Source of the DNA: Microcebus murinus
Taxonomy: Eukaryota; Chordata; Mammalia; Primates; Cheirogaleidae
Length of the DNA stretch: 64,000 nt
Assembly (NCBI RefSeq): GCF_040939455.1
Contig: NC_134136.1
Location: forward strand, 106,814,014-106,878,013
Reading direction: 5' to 3'
Shown: positions 38,851 to 51,007 of the stretch, in pieces
Layout: each line of letters starts with the position of its first letter
How positions within the stretch are numbered: position 1 is the stretch's first letter
Made by a program: the position numbers and the translations under genes
The notes under the pieces: model-generated
Seen by the model: only the letters and a program-made list of their open reading frames with translations
Databases searched by the model: none
What the model was told of the DNA's origin: nothing

Positions 38851-39875
38851 CTGGTGGGACAATGGTATTATTAGTCAGCATGTTCTGCATGTTATTGCAA
38901 AGAACTCACTTTCCAAGAAGATGGAATTCAGAACTTCTCCTAAATAATTACTAAAATGTAGCCTCCTTTAAAATGACAATAAATATTTTTACTTATCATA
39001 AATTGAAATGACTTATTTCTCCTCTATTTGGGCTATTATGAAAAAGAAATCATCATTTGGAGTTAATAATAGTTATTTCAGATATAATTTTCAATACAAA
39101 AAAACTACAACCATCTAATAATAAATAGAATTGATACTGTTTTATGTTTGAAGTTATATTCAAATCTGACCAAAGACAAGAATGGAAACTTTATACATAA
39201 GCTAATAGTGACAAGGATAAGACATAATGAGAAAGTTTCATGTGAACAATATTCCTTAATAGCAATATTTACTCAGTCATTCTGTGCCACGTTTCAGTTA
39301 AATTTAAGGGAAACTGTATCTAGAAAAGGGAAATTAAATGCTTCAACTGGTATTGCTTTTTATCTGACAGATAATTAATGGCTTCCTATAGATATTGATT
39401 TTTGAATTTTAAATAACTATAAAAATGTCTATATTTTCCATATTCAATAAAGACATTTTTATCGTGTTCTATTAAAAAAGTATGTCTGCATTTGACTTAT
39501 GAATTTCTGAGCCAGTTATGGGGATGGGTCAAATCCTGCAGCATACTGATACCAAAACAACAAATTCATTCATTTCCTTCTGTGAGATGTAGCAAAAATC
39601 AGCTATTAGTCAAATTATTCTAATTTAAATTTCAGTTAGTGTCAAATTATCATGAAAAAATTAGAGAAGAAACTGATTAACTTATACCACAATGGCCAAT
39701 AAAATTATCATGCAAAACAATTTGTATAATATATATTAGTTTAAACTGATTTTCACCAATTGGATTCAATTCTGGTACATATTATTAGAAAATATCAGTT
39801 TTGCTTATAAGTTACCAAAGAGAACTATAGCCCTAAATTGAGTAATGAGAATTATCCTAAGAAAATGGGCTAAAT

Positions 39876-40067
39876 CAGGGGTCCTCAAACTTTTTAAACA
39901 GGGGGCCAGTTCACTGTCCTCTAGACCATTGGAGAGTGAGCACTGTGGGCCCGGGACGAGTCGGCTGTTAAGCAGGACAAGAAGCAGAGGCAAAAACACC
40001 CAGAGGGCTGGATAAATGTCCTTGGTGGGCCGCATGTGGCCTGTGGACCATAGTTTGAGGACCCCTG
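39876..40067. mobile_element. non-autonomous hAT transposon
   Basis: A 192-bp element with perfect 16-bp terminal inverted repeats, caggggtcctcaaact at the left and its exact inverse at the right. An exact 8-bp target duplication ggctaaat flanks it (39868-39875 and 40068-40075). These are the hallmarks of hAT insertion. Intact ends suggest a comparatively recent copy. No transposase is encoded. Confidence 0.93.
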
Positions 40068-40904
40068 GGCTAAATGGTTCAGGAATTCCTTAGGATGCAA
40101 GGTTATAAATTTCAGGACATACCTGGATATTATTTCTTAGCATATTGATACTAATAATTATAAAAGCAAATTAATTATGAATTATTTAGGTAGTTAGAAT
40201 TATGCCTTAAAATAAATAAGAGATGAGACTCATAAGTTAATATCATTTTTATTTTACTATGTACAATATCTTCATTGGTTGAATAACTAACTTGCATGCA
40301 AAATACTGGTATGTACTCTTCTTCAGGAAACTGAATCTGGAGCTTAAGGATCCACCTATACATATAATACTAAGAGTAAGAAATATAATGGAATGTATAA
40401 AATTTGATGGAAATATGCAGGGTAGAGTGACACTTGTATAGGGGAGTTAATAGATGTCACAGAAGAGGTGTTGTTAAAGTAGAACCCTGAATAATTTGTA
40501 AGCACTGCTGAGAGCTTGAAATGCTTTGAAGGATTTTTGGCCAGGATTTTACAGCTGGGAAATAGTCACCCTCTCAAAAATGTGGGCCAATAAAAACTAT
40601 TTCTGTGCCACACAATCCTGGCCACCTCAAGTCATGGGTGATTAGAGCATGAACAATGCTTGTGCCAAGATAAATCTATAAGATTCTCTCTCAGAAATTT
40701 AGAACTGACAGAAAAAGGCTGGTGAAACTTTGTGAGTGCTTAGAATTATATCACATATGTTAAGGAATTGTGCTTATGAAGTCTCTAGTTTTCAGAGTAG
40801 ATTGTGGAACAGTAAAAGTCCATGAGCATTGAAAGAAGAAAGAAGTAGATGTATAGAAAGAGACTTAGTAACAAAATTACCAATGGCTTCTAATCATAGG
40901 CTGA

Positions 40905-41425
40905 AGTTGATGGTATTCACCAACAATGGCTGCAACAATGGCTATCACACCACATGCTCCTCTTACTACTCCCTCATCAAAAGGTGGAGTTTATTTATTT
41001 GCCTCTTTAAATATGAATTGTCCCTTTGACTGCCTTAACTAATAAAATACAGCACAAGTAATGCTCTGTCCATTATGGCAAAAGTCCTTAACTGGCCTGG
41101 AAGCTTCCACTTCTGTCATATGGGGCACTGACACTTAGGGTGCTCTCTATTGGAACCCATTCAACATATAATGCTCTGAGAAACCTGAGTGACATGGAGA
41201 GGTCATGGATAAGGGCTGCAGTAAACATTTCCAGGTGGGCATTCAGTTAACAACTGCTAGCCATGTGAGTGAGCCACACTGAGCTTTCAGGTCACTATAG
41301 TACTAGCCAACAACTAACTATAAAATTACATGAAAGACCCTAAGAAAGACTCATCCAGCTGAGTTTTCTCAATTCACAAGATCATTAGAGATAATGAAAA
41401 ATGGCTATTACAAGTAACAAGAACA
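40905..41425 (+). mobile_element. MLT1-like LTR
   Basis: 'gaagcttccacttctgtcat', 'tgacatggagaggtcatgga' and 'tagccatgtgagtgagccac' follow a mammalian MaLR/MLT1-like LTR order. Diverged; subfamily not assigned. Confidence 0.55.
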
Positions 41426-41926
41426 CAGGTTTTAGTCCCTGAGTTAAAACTTTATATTTGGCCTTGGCTTCCATGGTACATTCCTGTACCCTTATGACAA
41501 ATATCCCTTCACCATTTTTGCTTTTGCTTTAATTTAATGTTGTTACTTGTCCATAAAAGTCCTAAATAGTATACTATAAATGCTAGGAGACAAGGAGTTA
41601 TATAAACAAAAGAAATTCTGGTTGAAGAAAAACAATATGTAGAGAGAAGGCACAGAAGTGTATAAAGAATGGGGCAGAAATATTATTAGAAATGCAGGTA
41701 GAAATCATGTACTAAATAACCTTATGTCCTAAATGAATAGTTTCTACTATTTTGAACATAAAGGTAAATATTAAAATTCAAAATTGATCAGAATCATAGA
41801 TAATAGTTTTATTGCCAATATTTAATCCAATAACTAAGGAAATTGATAGGGATAAAATGTTACTATAATCAGTACTACTTTGAAATGAATTTGTATTATA
41901 TTAGTCACTATAGATGTGTGCATGTG

Positions 41927-41999
41927 TGTGGGGAAAGAAGAGAAATTGGGAAGGAGGAAGGGAGGAGGAGGAGATAGAGAGAGAAAGAAAAGAGGGAGG
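41927..41999. repeat. polypurine tract
   Basis: Almost only G and A on the plus strand, for example 'gggaaggaggaagggaggag'. A second purine-rich area follows at 42055-42190. Confidence 0.8.
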
Positions 42000-42708
42000 C
42001 AGTGTACATTTGTACAATATGTGTTAATATTTACTTTAGTGTTTTACAATATTAAAGAAAAATAAGAAGGGAAGGTAAAGAGAGAACCATGAAGAACACA
42101 GGAATTTAAGTGATGTAGAGAAGAAAACCACCAAGAAAAGAAAAAGAACAGCCTAAGAGAAGAGGAGGAGGAAAAATGAAGAGAGAGCCACTTAAATCAA
42201 GTGATGTAAGAATTTTAGAAATGAGAGAGTGAAGTAAACAATGTCAGTTCTGAGATGGGTCAAATGATATATGTAATAACAAGGGTACATGAGTTATTCA
42301 ATGAGCACTGTAGCTAGAATAGAGATAGTGGATGATGAGAGCAAAACTCAGAATTTCAAGGGCTGACCTGATTAAGGATCAAGAAGTATTCTTATAAAAA
42401 TAATTTAAATTACTTTTGAAGACTTTTGTCCCCACACATTAATGAAATTCAGATCAATCAGTCTTGAACACTTGTAAGGCTAAGCTATGTATTAATTAAA
42501 GGAGCCAATGGATGGAGTGATTTTTTTAAAAAAATGTAAGGAAACAATTCATTAGAAAAATCTTGTGTAAAGCAAGGGAACTGGACTGAAGGACAAAGGT
42601 CAGGGCCAATGGAAAATATTGACAGGAAAAGAGGTGGCATTTTGCAGAAACTAAAGTTAAGACATAAAAATAATTTAGGATGTGGAGAGGCCAGAGTTGA
42701 ATGCTTCT

Positions 42709-42732
42709 TAGTGCATCAAATATGATGCACTA
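42709..42732. repeat. 10-bp perfect inverted repeat
   Basis: tagtgcatca and its exact inverse tgatgcacta, with loop aata. Confidence 0.9.
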
Positions 42733-42744
42733 GGAGAATCAGAA

Positions 42745-42900
42745 TGGAATAGTGTTAACAGAAATTAGGATGTAAATTAGGATTTAAATCTCAGGACTCT
42801 GACTTGCAATCTTGGGCAAAGCACTAAACTTCATCCTTAGCCTCAATTTCCTCATCTCTAGCCTGAGAATGATAATGAAAAGCCAGCAATGAGACTTCAT
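42745..42900 (+). repeat. MIR element
   Basis: 'aatcttgggcaaagcactaa' and 'cctcaatttcctcatctcta' match the forward MIR core. Confidence 0.7.
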
Positions 42901-44809
42901 CATAATTTTTAGGCAGCATATCTGAGAGATTCTCAAATCTTCAGTAGAATACAGTAGTTTAGGTCAGAAGTTTAGATGTCATGGTATATGTAAAATACCT
43001 GTCCAAGTTGTTTGCACAAATATTTACTGATTAATTATTGGTGATATTACATATAATCTCCTTATAAGGACACGGTACTTGGTATCTGCTGAGTATGCAG
43101 AGGAGAAGGTAAAGGAAGAGTCTTAATCAAAGTAATGGAAGTTGAATAGCCATTGTGGAGACTATGAAAGGAAACTGATAAGAAAAAAAATTAAAAGATA
43201 TTCAGAGAGATTAGAGGGACAAAATTAGACATCTGTATCAGTGTCTGTCTACATGTTTTTAAAACATTTTTTATCCCCTTATTCACCAAGGTATAGTAGA
43301 AGAGAAAATGAAATATATATATATAGTCCTTGCACCATTTATACAAGAGGGGCAAGAGGAGAGCACAGAAAGAAATCATCATCATTATCATTGTCACCAG
43401 AGCAGACATTTGAGTTTATGTACTAACACTTTATATAATTCATTCCATCTTCTAATCAAATTAACATAATTATTTATCTTTGTTTACAAATGAAGGTAGA
43501 AATGTTGACATGCCCCAGATATCATAGCTAGGAAATAGCAAACTCAATGCACTTTAAACAATTATATTGCCTCTTAAATTATGACTTAAAAACAAAATTA
43601 TCACCAAATGAATAATTGTCAGACAAAACATAAATTTAATCTTATTTGTATATGTATAATATTTAGTTCATTCAATTTAATAAACAAGTTGTTCAGCCTC
43701 TGTTACTCAATTCCATATGGTGAGAACAAAACTCCCAAAGATGGTGGACCAGAAGCATCCTGCACTCATTGCTCTCAAGGAGAGGATTGAAAGTTGCAGG
43801 TAAAAGTTCACTATGGATGAACCATCTCAGAGAGACCACTGTGAACCATTAAAGAGATGACTGGAGACACACAAAGTGGAGAGAAAAGTGGGGTGATCCA
43901 CTTGGCAAGATTGAAAGGTACGGGGAGAAGTGTCCACACATGGGGAAGGGTCAGAGGAGAGATCCCTTGGGCTCTGCACTTCCCCACTGGACACTGCAAC
44001 CCAAGCTATAAGGGGGTTCCACCACAGAAGGCCTCCAAACTGGTCAGGGATCTGCTTGGAGTCTACAGCAGCATTGCACCAGACAGTGGGCACAGTGGGA
44101 TTCCACTGGATTCTGATCCTGGGTCACTGTAGGTAACCAGATGCCATCCTGAGTTTACAGCATGAAAATGCAGCACATGCTGTGAGCCCACTGACATGGC
44201 ACACCCTTCACACTGGTGACTCTAACCATGCCCTGTGATGTACAGAGGCCATGGCAGTTCCCCCTGCATATTGCTGCTGACCCACCTACCAAAAGCTTCT
44301 CCCACTCATGCATAGAACCACTACCCCTAGAACTGAACAGTGGGAACACTCACAGCCCTGACATCTGTGGTCACTGCTTAAATGTCTCACCCAGCTGCCA
44401 CCACCACCACCACAAGGAGGCCCAAACAGAGCAAACACACACGCCACCTGCCTCAATGGAGAAGGATGTGCCCAGGCCTCTGCCCAAGCCTCCAACAGTA
44501 TCACGGGTACCAACCCACCACTCAATATGAATATATGAATATCCCCCAGCACTGGCTTGATTTATGACACCACAGGCAAATGGGACCACATAGGAGAACA
44601 GGTGCATTCCAGGCTCTTAGGACATCTGCCACTCTCCTGCTGTGTCAATATGCTGGAATAGCACACAAGTGTACCAGCCAGGGACCCCCGCTTTTTTCTA
44701 AGTAGGAGATTTTCCAGCAGAGGAGAACAGGTGCACCAAAAACTCATCTGTCTTTAACTGAGAGAAGAGGTTTCAGATAAGAAGGAAGCAGCATAAGAAC
44801 TTTGCCAAC

Positions 44810-45880
44810 ATGAAAAATCAAGCTGTTATTACAGCCCCAAAGGATAACAATAGGTCTCCAGCAACAAACCCCAACATAAAGAAAATTGTCAAAATGTCAC
44901 AGATAGAATTCAGAAGATGGATGGAAAATAAGATGAATAGGATTAAAGAGAATGTTGGAAACCTACACAAAGAAAGCAAAAAAAATATCTGAGGACATGA
45001 ATGAAGAAAATGAAAAAGTTGCTAAGGAGAGAGATAACATAAGATATAACAGAACTTAATGAAAAGAAAGAGTTATTTAGGGAATTCCAAAATACAGCAG
45101 AAAACTTCAACAGGCTAGAACAAGCAGAAGAAAGAATTTCAGAAATTAAAAACAAGGCTTTCAAACCAACCTACTCAGTCAAAGATGCAGAAAAAGAATA
45201 AATGTGAATGAACAATCACTCAGAGAAATACGGGACTATGCAAAGTGGGCCAATATAAGAATGATGGATAAGGAGAAGAAGAAAAAGCAAAAGGTATAAA
45301 AAACCTATTTGAGAGAATAATTGAGGAAGACTTCCCTGGTATCACCAGAGATTTAGATATCAAGATACAAGATGGTCACTGAACACCTAGAAGGATCACA
45401 CCAAATAGGACCTCACCAAAACAAACTGTTATCAATCTGGTAAAAGTAAAAGTGCAGGAGAAAATCCTACAAGCTGCAAGATGAAAAGTAACTACTAACT
45501 TACAAAGAAAAACCCATCAGACTAAAAAAAGACTTCTCATCAGAGATTTTACAAGCCAGAAGGGACTGGAGCCCTATTTTGGTCTTCCTAAACAGAACAA
45601 CCGCCAGCCAAGTATTTTGTCTCTTGCAAAATTAAGTTTCATAAATTATAGAAAAATAAAGACTTTTCCAGAAAGCAAACAGGAAAGGAATGTGTCACCA
45701 TTAGACCTAATCTACAGAAAATGCTCAAAAGTGCATTGTATATAGAACATGGCAATACATACTAACCAGTGTAAAAACACCTGAAAGTTAAAGCTCAAAG
45801 CTCTTATAAAGGAGTAGCATAAGAGGGAAAACAAAACAACAAGGTATCATTCAGTATGATAAACAGAACAGTATTCCACA
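44810..45880 (+). pseudogene. L1 ORF1 remnant
   Basis: An ATG at 44810 opens 60 codons (MKNQAVITAPKDN...) resembling the N-terminal part of an L1 ORF1 RNA-binding protein and ending in a stop at 44992. Downstream coiled-coil-like Lys/Glu-rich sequence continues in other frames. No intact protein. Confidence 0.7.
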
Positions 45881-48800
45881 TAACAATACTAACACTGAAT
45901 GTGAATGGTGTTAATTTTCCACTTAAAATATATAGACTGGCTGAATGAATGAAACAATCACAACCCAAGTATATGCATATCTAATTTGCAAGGACTCACA
46001 CAGATTCAAGGTAAAGTAATAAAAATAATATTCCATGCAAATCAAAACCAAAAGCGAGCAGGTGTAGTCATTTTCATATCAGATAAAATCAACAATGATT
46101 ATCAAAATGATAAAGATGGTCATTATACAATGAAAAAGGGAGGAACTCAGCAGGAAGGTATAATAATCCTAACTATATATGCATCTAACACAGGAACTCC
46201 TTAATTCATAAAAGAAATTCTATTAGATATAAGCAAAGAAAAAAGAGTAGCAACAGAATTACTGGGGACTTCAACATTTCATTGAAATATTGGGAAGACC
46301 ATAAAAGTAGTAAATCAACAAAAAAACACTGGACTTAAATGGTATTCTAGAGCAAATGGACCTAACAGACATCTACAGAACATTTTACCACAAAATTATA
46401 GACTATACATTCTTCTCATCAGTACTCGGGACATTTTTCAAGATCGATCATATCTTCATCCACAAAACAAATATCAGCAAATTCAAAAAAACTGACACAA
46501 TACTATATATCTTCTCAGACCACAGTGGAGTAAAATCAGAAATCAATTCCAAAACTCTGAAGTCCACACAAAGTTATAGAAATTAAACAACCTGCTGCTG
46601 AATAATCCTTGAGTCAACAATGAAATTAAGATGGAAATCAAAATATTCCTCAAACTGAATAACAATGGGGACAAAAGCTTTCAAAATCTATGGGATACAG
46701 AAAAAGCAGTGCTAAGGGGAATATCCATAGCCTTAAATGCTTACATCAAAAAGACAGAAAGATCACAAATTAAGAAACTAATGTCACGCCTCAAAGAACT
46801 AAAAAAGGGACAAACCTATAAGCACCAAAAGAAAAGAGTTAACAAAGCTCAGAGCAGAACTAAACAAAATGTAAACCAAAAAAACAATACAAAGGATCAG
46901 CAAAACAAAAAGTTGGTTCCTTGAAAAGATAAACAAAATTGATAGATAACTAGCCAGACTGACCAGAAATACAAGAGAAAGGACTCAAATAAGCTCGATC
47001 AGAAATGAAAAAGGAGACATTATAACTGATACCATGGGAATACAAAATATCACTTAGGAATAATACAAAAAACTCGATGTACATAAACTAGAACATGTAG
47101 AGATAATGAATAAATTCCCAGAAACACAACATCTCCCAAACCTGACTCAGGAAGAAATAGAAATCCTGAATAGACCAATAACAAGCAGTGAGATTTAGGC
47201 AGTAATAAAAAATATACCAACAAAAAAATGCTGCAGACCAGATGGACTCACAGCTGAATTCTACCATAACTACAAGGAAAAACTGACACTAATCCTACAG
47301 AAATTATTCCATAACATTGAGACAGGGGGATTCTTCATAACATATTCTATGAAGCCAGTATCACCCTGATAACAAAGCCAGGGAAGGACATAAAAAAATG
47401 AAAACTACAGACCAAATATCCCTTATGAACATAGATGAAAAAATGCCCAACAAAAACCAGCAAATCAAATTCCACACCACATCAAAAAGACAATCCACCA
47501 TGATCAAGTGGGTTACATCCCAGAGATGCAAGGATGATTCAATATATGCAAATCAATAAATGTAATTCACAACATAAACAGGAGCAAAAACAAAGACCAT
47601 ATGATTCATTTCAATAGATGCAGGAAAAGTATTTGATAAATTCCAGCACTCTTTCATGATAAAAATCCATTATAAACTAGGCATAGAAGGAACAAACATC
47701 CAAATTATAAAAAGCCATATATGACAAACCTACAGCCAACATCATATTGAATCGGGGGAAATTGAAAGCATTCCCTCTAAGAACTGAAACAAGACTACGG
47801 TGCCCATTGTCACCACTTCCATTCAACAGAGTGCTGGGAGTCCTAGCTAGAGCAATCAGGCAAGAAAAAGAAATAAAGGGCATCCACATTGGGAAAGAAG
47901 TCAAAGTATCCATGTTTGCTGATAATATGATTTTAAATCTAGAAAACCCTAAATACTCCACCAAAAGACTCCTAGAATTGACAAATAAATTCAGCAAAGT
48001 TTCAGGTTACAAAATCTAAATAAAAAATCAGTAGATTTCCATATACTAACAGTCAAGCTGAGAGTCAAAATAAGGACTCAATAACATTTACAATAGCTAC
48101 AAAGAAAATAAAATACTTAAGAGTATACTTTACAAAGGAGGTGAAAGATCTCTATAAGAAGAACTATAAAACACCAATGAAAGAAATCACAGATGACACA
48201 AACAAATGGAAAAGCATCCTATGCTCATGGATTGTAAGACTCAACATTGTTAAAATGTCCATACTGCCCAAAGTGATTTACAGATTCAATGAAATTCCCA
48301 TCATAATACCAATGTCTTATTTCACAAACCTAGAAAAAAACAATCCTAAGCTTCATTTGGAACCAGAAAAGAGCCCAAATAGTTGAACCAATCTTAAGCA
48401 AAAAGAACAAATGTTGGAGGCATCACACTACCTGACTTCAAATTATCCTACAAAGCTATAGTCATCAAAACTGCATGATAGTGATATAAATGTAGAGACA
48501 TTGACTAATGGAACAGAATAAAGAACCTAGAACTATAACCATATAGCTATGACCAACTGATCTTTAACAAAACAGACAAAAACATACACTGGGGAAAGGA
48601 TGCCCTACTCAGTAAACAGTGCTGGGAAATTTGGATAGCCATATGTGGAGGAATAAAAGAGGACCCTTATCTCTCACCATATAGAAAAATTAATTCAAGG
48701 TGAATAAAAGAGTTAAATGTAAGGCATGAAACCATAACAAGTGTAGACAAAAAAACAAAGAACTCTTCTAGACATTGGTCTAGACAAATAATTTATGACT

Positions 48801-49651
48801 AAGAATCCAAAGGCAATGGGACTTAACTGAATTAAATAGCTTCTGCATAGCTAAGGTTATAATCAACAGAGTAAACAGGTAACCTACAGAATAGGAGAAA
48901 ATATTCACAAACTATATGTCCAGCAAAGAACTAATAGCCAGAATTTACAAAGAACTCCAAAAAAATCAGCAAGAAAAAAACCAAACAACCTCATCAAAAT
49001 GAGGGCATAAGACATGAGTATAATTGTTTCAAAAGAAGACAGATGAATGGCCAACAACACATGAAAAAATGGTCATCATCACTAATCATCAAGGAAATGA
49101 AAATTAAACCACAATGAGATACTACCTTACTTCTGTCTGAATGGCCACTATTAAAAAGTCAAAAACGAACAGATGCTGGAGTCAATATAGAGAAAAGGAA
49201 CACTTCTCATGTTCCTTTGTTGATGGGACTACAAACTAGTGGTGGGACTGTTGGTGGGACTACAAACTAGTACAACTCCCATGGAAAACACTATGGAGAT
49301 TTCTTAAAGAAATTAAAAGTAGGCCTACCATTCAATCCAGCAATTCAATTCCTGAGTATCTACCCAAAGGAATATTAATCATTTTATTAAAAAGACACCT
49401 GCACCCAAATTTTTGTCACAGCACAATTCATGATTGTAAAAACATGGAATCAACATAAGTACCCATCAATCGAAGAGTGGATAAAGAAAATGTGGGTTGT
49501 GTGTATACACATACACACACAAACACACACATCCCATGGCCATGGAGTACTATTCAGCCATAAAAAGGAATGTAATGATGTCTTTTGCAGCAACTTGAAT
49601 GGAACTGGAGTCCATTATCCTAAGTTAAGTATCTCAGTAATGGAAAATTAA
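45850..49651 (+). pseudogene. L1 ORF2 remnant (endonuclease and reverse transcriptase)
   Basis: In-frame islands match ORF2 domains in order. The endonuclease start is near 45890 (LTLNVNG). Reverse transcriptase is at 47747-48019, where the active site reads MFADNMIL, so the second catalytic Asp of the usual FADD is Asn. A C-terminal island is at 49430-49651 (KTWNQHKYPSIEEWIKKMW). Multiple stops and shifts separate them. It cannot encode a working enzyme. Confidence 0.82.
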
Positions 49652-50683
49652 ACACTACGGGCTATCACTAATAGGTGGGAGCTAAACAAATGGGTACACA
49701 TGGACACAAAGAGATGCAAAGGACATTGGAAACTAAGAATCAGGGAGGATGGGGGGAGAGTGAGGGATAAAAACTTACCTATCAGGTACAATGAACATGA
49801 TCCAGGTGATAGGCACACTGAAAACCCTGACTTCAGCATTATACAGTGTAACCATGCAACAAAAACATTTATACCTCCTAATATTTTGAAATAAAAAATA
49901 CATAAAATCCCTGTTGTCTCTATACATAAGGAACTTTTATTTTAGGGAGGCAGAATGAGAGATATAAGTAAATTTCAAAGCAGAAATATATTTAATATAA
50001 TAGAAAAACCCATACTCTGTGATCAAAAAGATAAATATATATACTGTATAGTCTGGTAACATTTTAAAAAATTGACATAATTTTAATTGCACACGGCTGA
50101 GAAGTGGTTTTGGAGGGAAAATTAGGATGTGTGATCTTATTTCAGGCGGCAGGACCCGAGGTAGCAAAGATTAGGTTTGGGGCATGAAGAGTGGGTATGC
50201 TCAGTTTTATGAAAGGAAAGGCAGGATATAGGAGAGTAAGAATTACTGTTCAGAGGAGGGATTCAAATTGAACTTTAAATTTCAGTGCCCCTGACTTGCA
50301 AGAGATCCTTTTATGACCCAGCATTTAATCTTCTTTTTGAAATTTGCACTGTATTTTTATCAAAGACTGCCCCTCAAAATTCTAGAAACTTGGCATTACA
50401 AAACAAAGCAAAATAGCCTAACTAATATTTGAAACAGGTCTTCTGAAGATAAATTCCACTTTTTTTTTTTTTTACAAATGAACCATACTGTAAAATGACT
50501 CATAAACTATATGAACAACAATAACTTAAAAACATATAACCTAAAACTCAACTTTTATCTGCTGCCAGAGGACATGAAGGGCCAAGTAACATGTGAGAGG
50601 AAGACTGGGCAATTTGGAATTTAGTGCAAATCACTACATGGAATTTGAAATGTTCATATTTACATCAAGTAGTTAGATAGACT

Positions 50684-51007
50684 ATTTTCTTTTTGAGACA
50701 GAGTCTCACTCTGTTACCTAGGCTAGAGTGCCGTGGGTCAGCCTAGCTGACAATAACCTCACACTCCCAGGCTCAAGTAATCCTGCTGCCTCAGCCTCCC
50801 GAGTAGCTGGGACTACAGGCATGCACCACCATGCCTGGCTAATTTTTTCTATATATTTTTAGTTGGCCAATTAATTTCTTTCTATTTATAGTAGAGACGG
50901 GGTCTCACTCTTGCTCAGGCTGGTTTCGAACTCCTGACCTTGAGCAATCCACCCACATCAGCCTCCCAGAGAGCTAGGATTACAGGTATGAGCCACTACT
51001 CCCAGCC
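50684..51007 (-). mobile_element. lemur-type Alu
   Basis: Full-length dimer with the lemur linker and a short A-tail, in the same direction as DMD. The target duplication ttagatagact is exact (50673-50683 and 51008-51018). Confidence 0.93.

Larger units (their letters stand above)
43720..49893 (+). mobile_element. near-full-length inactive L1
   Basis: About 6.2 kb antisense to DMD. A 5' UTR starts near 'agatggtggaccagaagcat', more G+C-rich than its surroundings. ORF1 starts at about 44810, ORF2 spans about 45850-49651, and a 3' UTR ends 'cctaatattttgaaataaaa'. All reading frames are broken by stops and frameshifts. A 27-bp internal duplication is at about 49217-49271, and a CA-rich insertion at 49503-49535 lies within the ORF2 C-terminal frame. 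The 5' boundary is approximate, and I see no clear target duplication. Confidence 0.9.

Noticed and set aside
42745..42900. A tRNA gene suggested by tRNA-like blocks
   Set aside because: MIR elements are tRNA-derived; no complete A and B boxes or cloverleaf is present.
43811..44747. Several overlapping 60-104-codon frames on both strands
   Set aside because: They are by-products of the G+C-rich L1 5' UTR.
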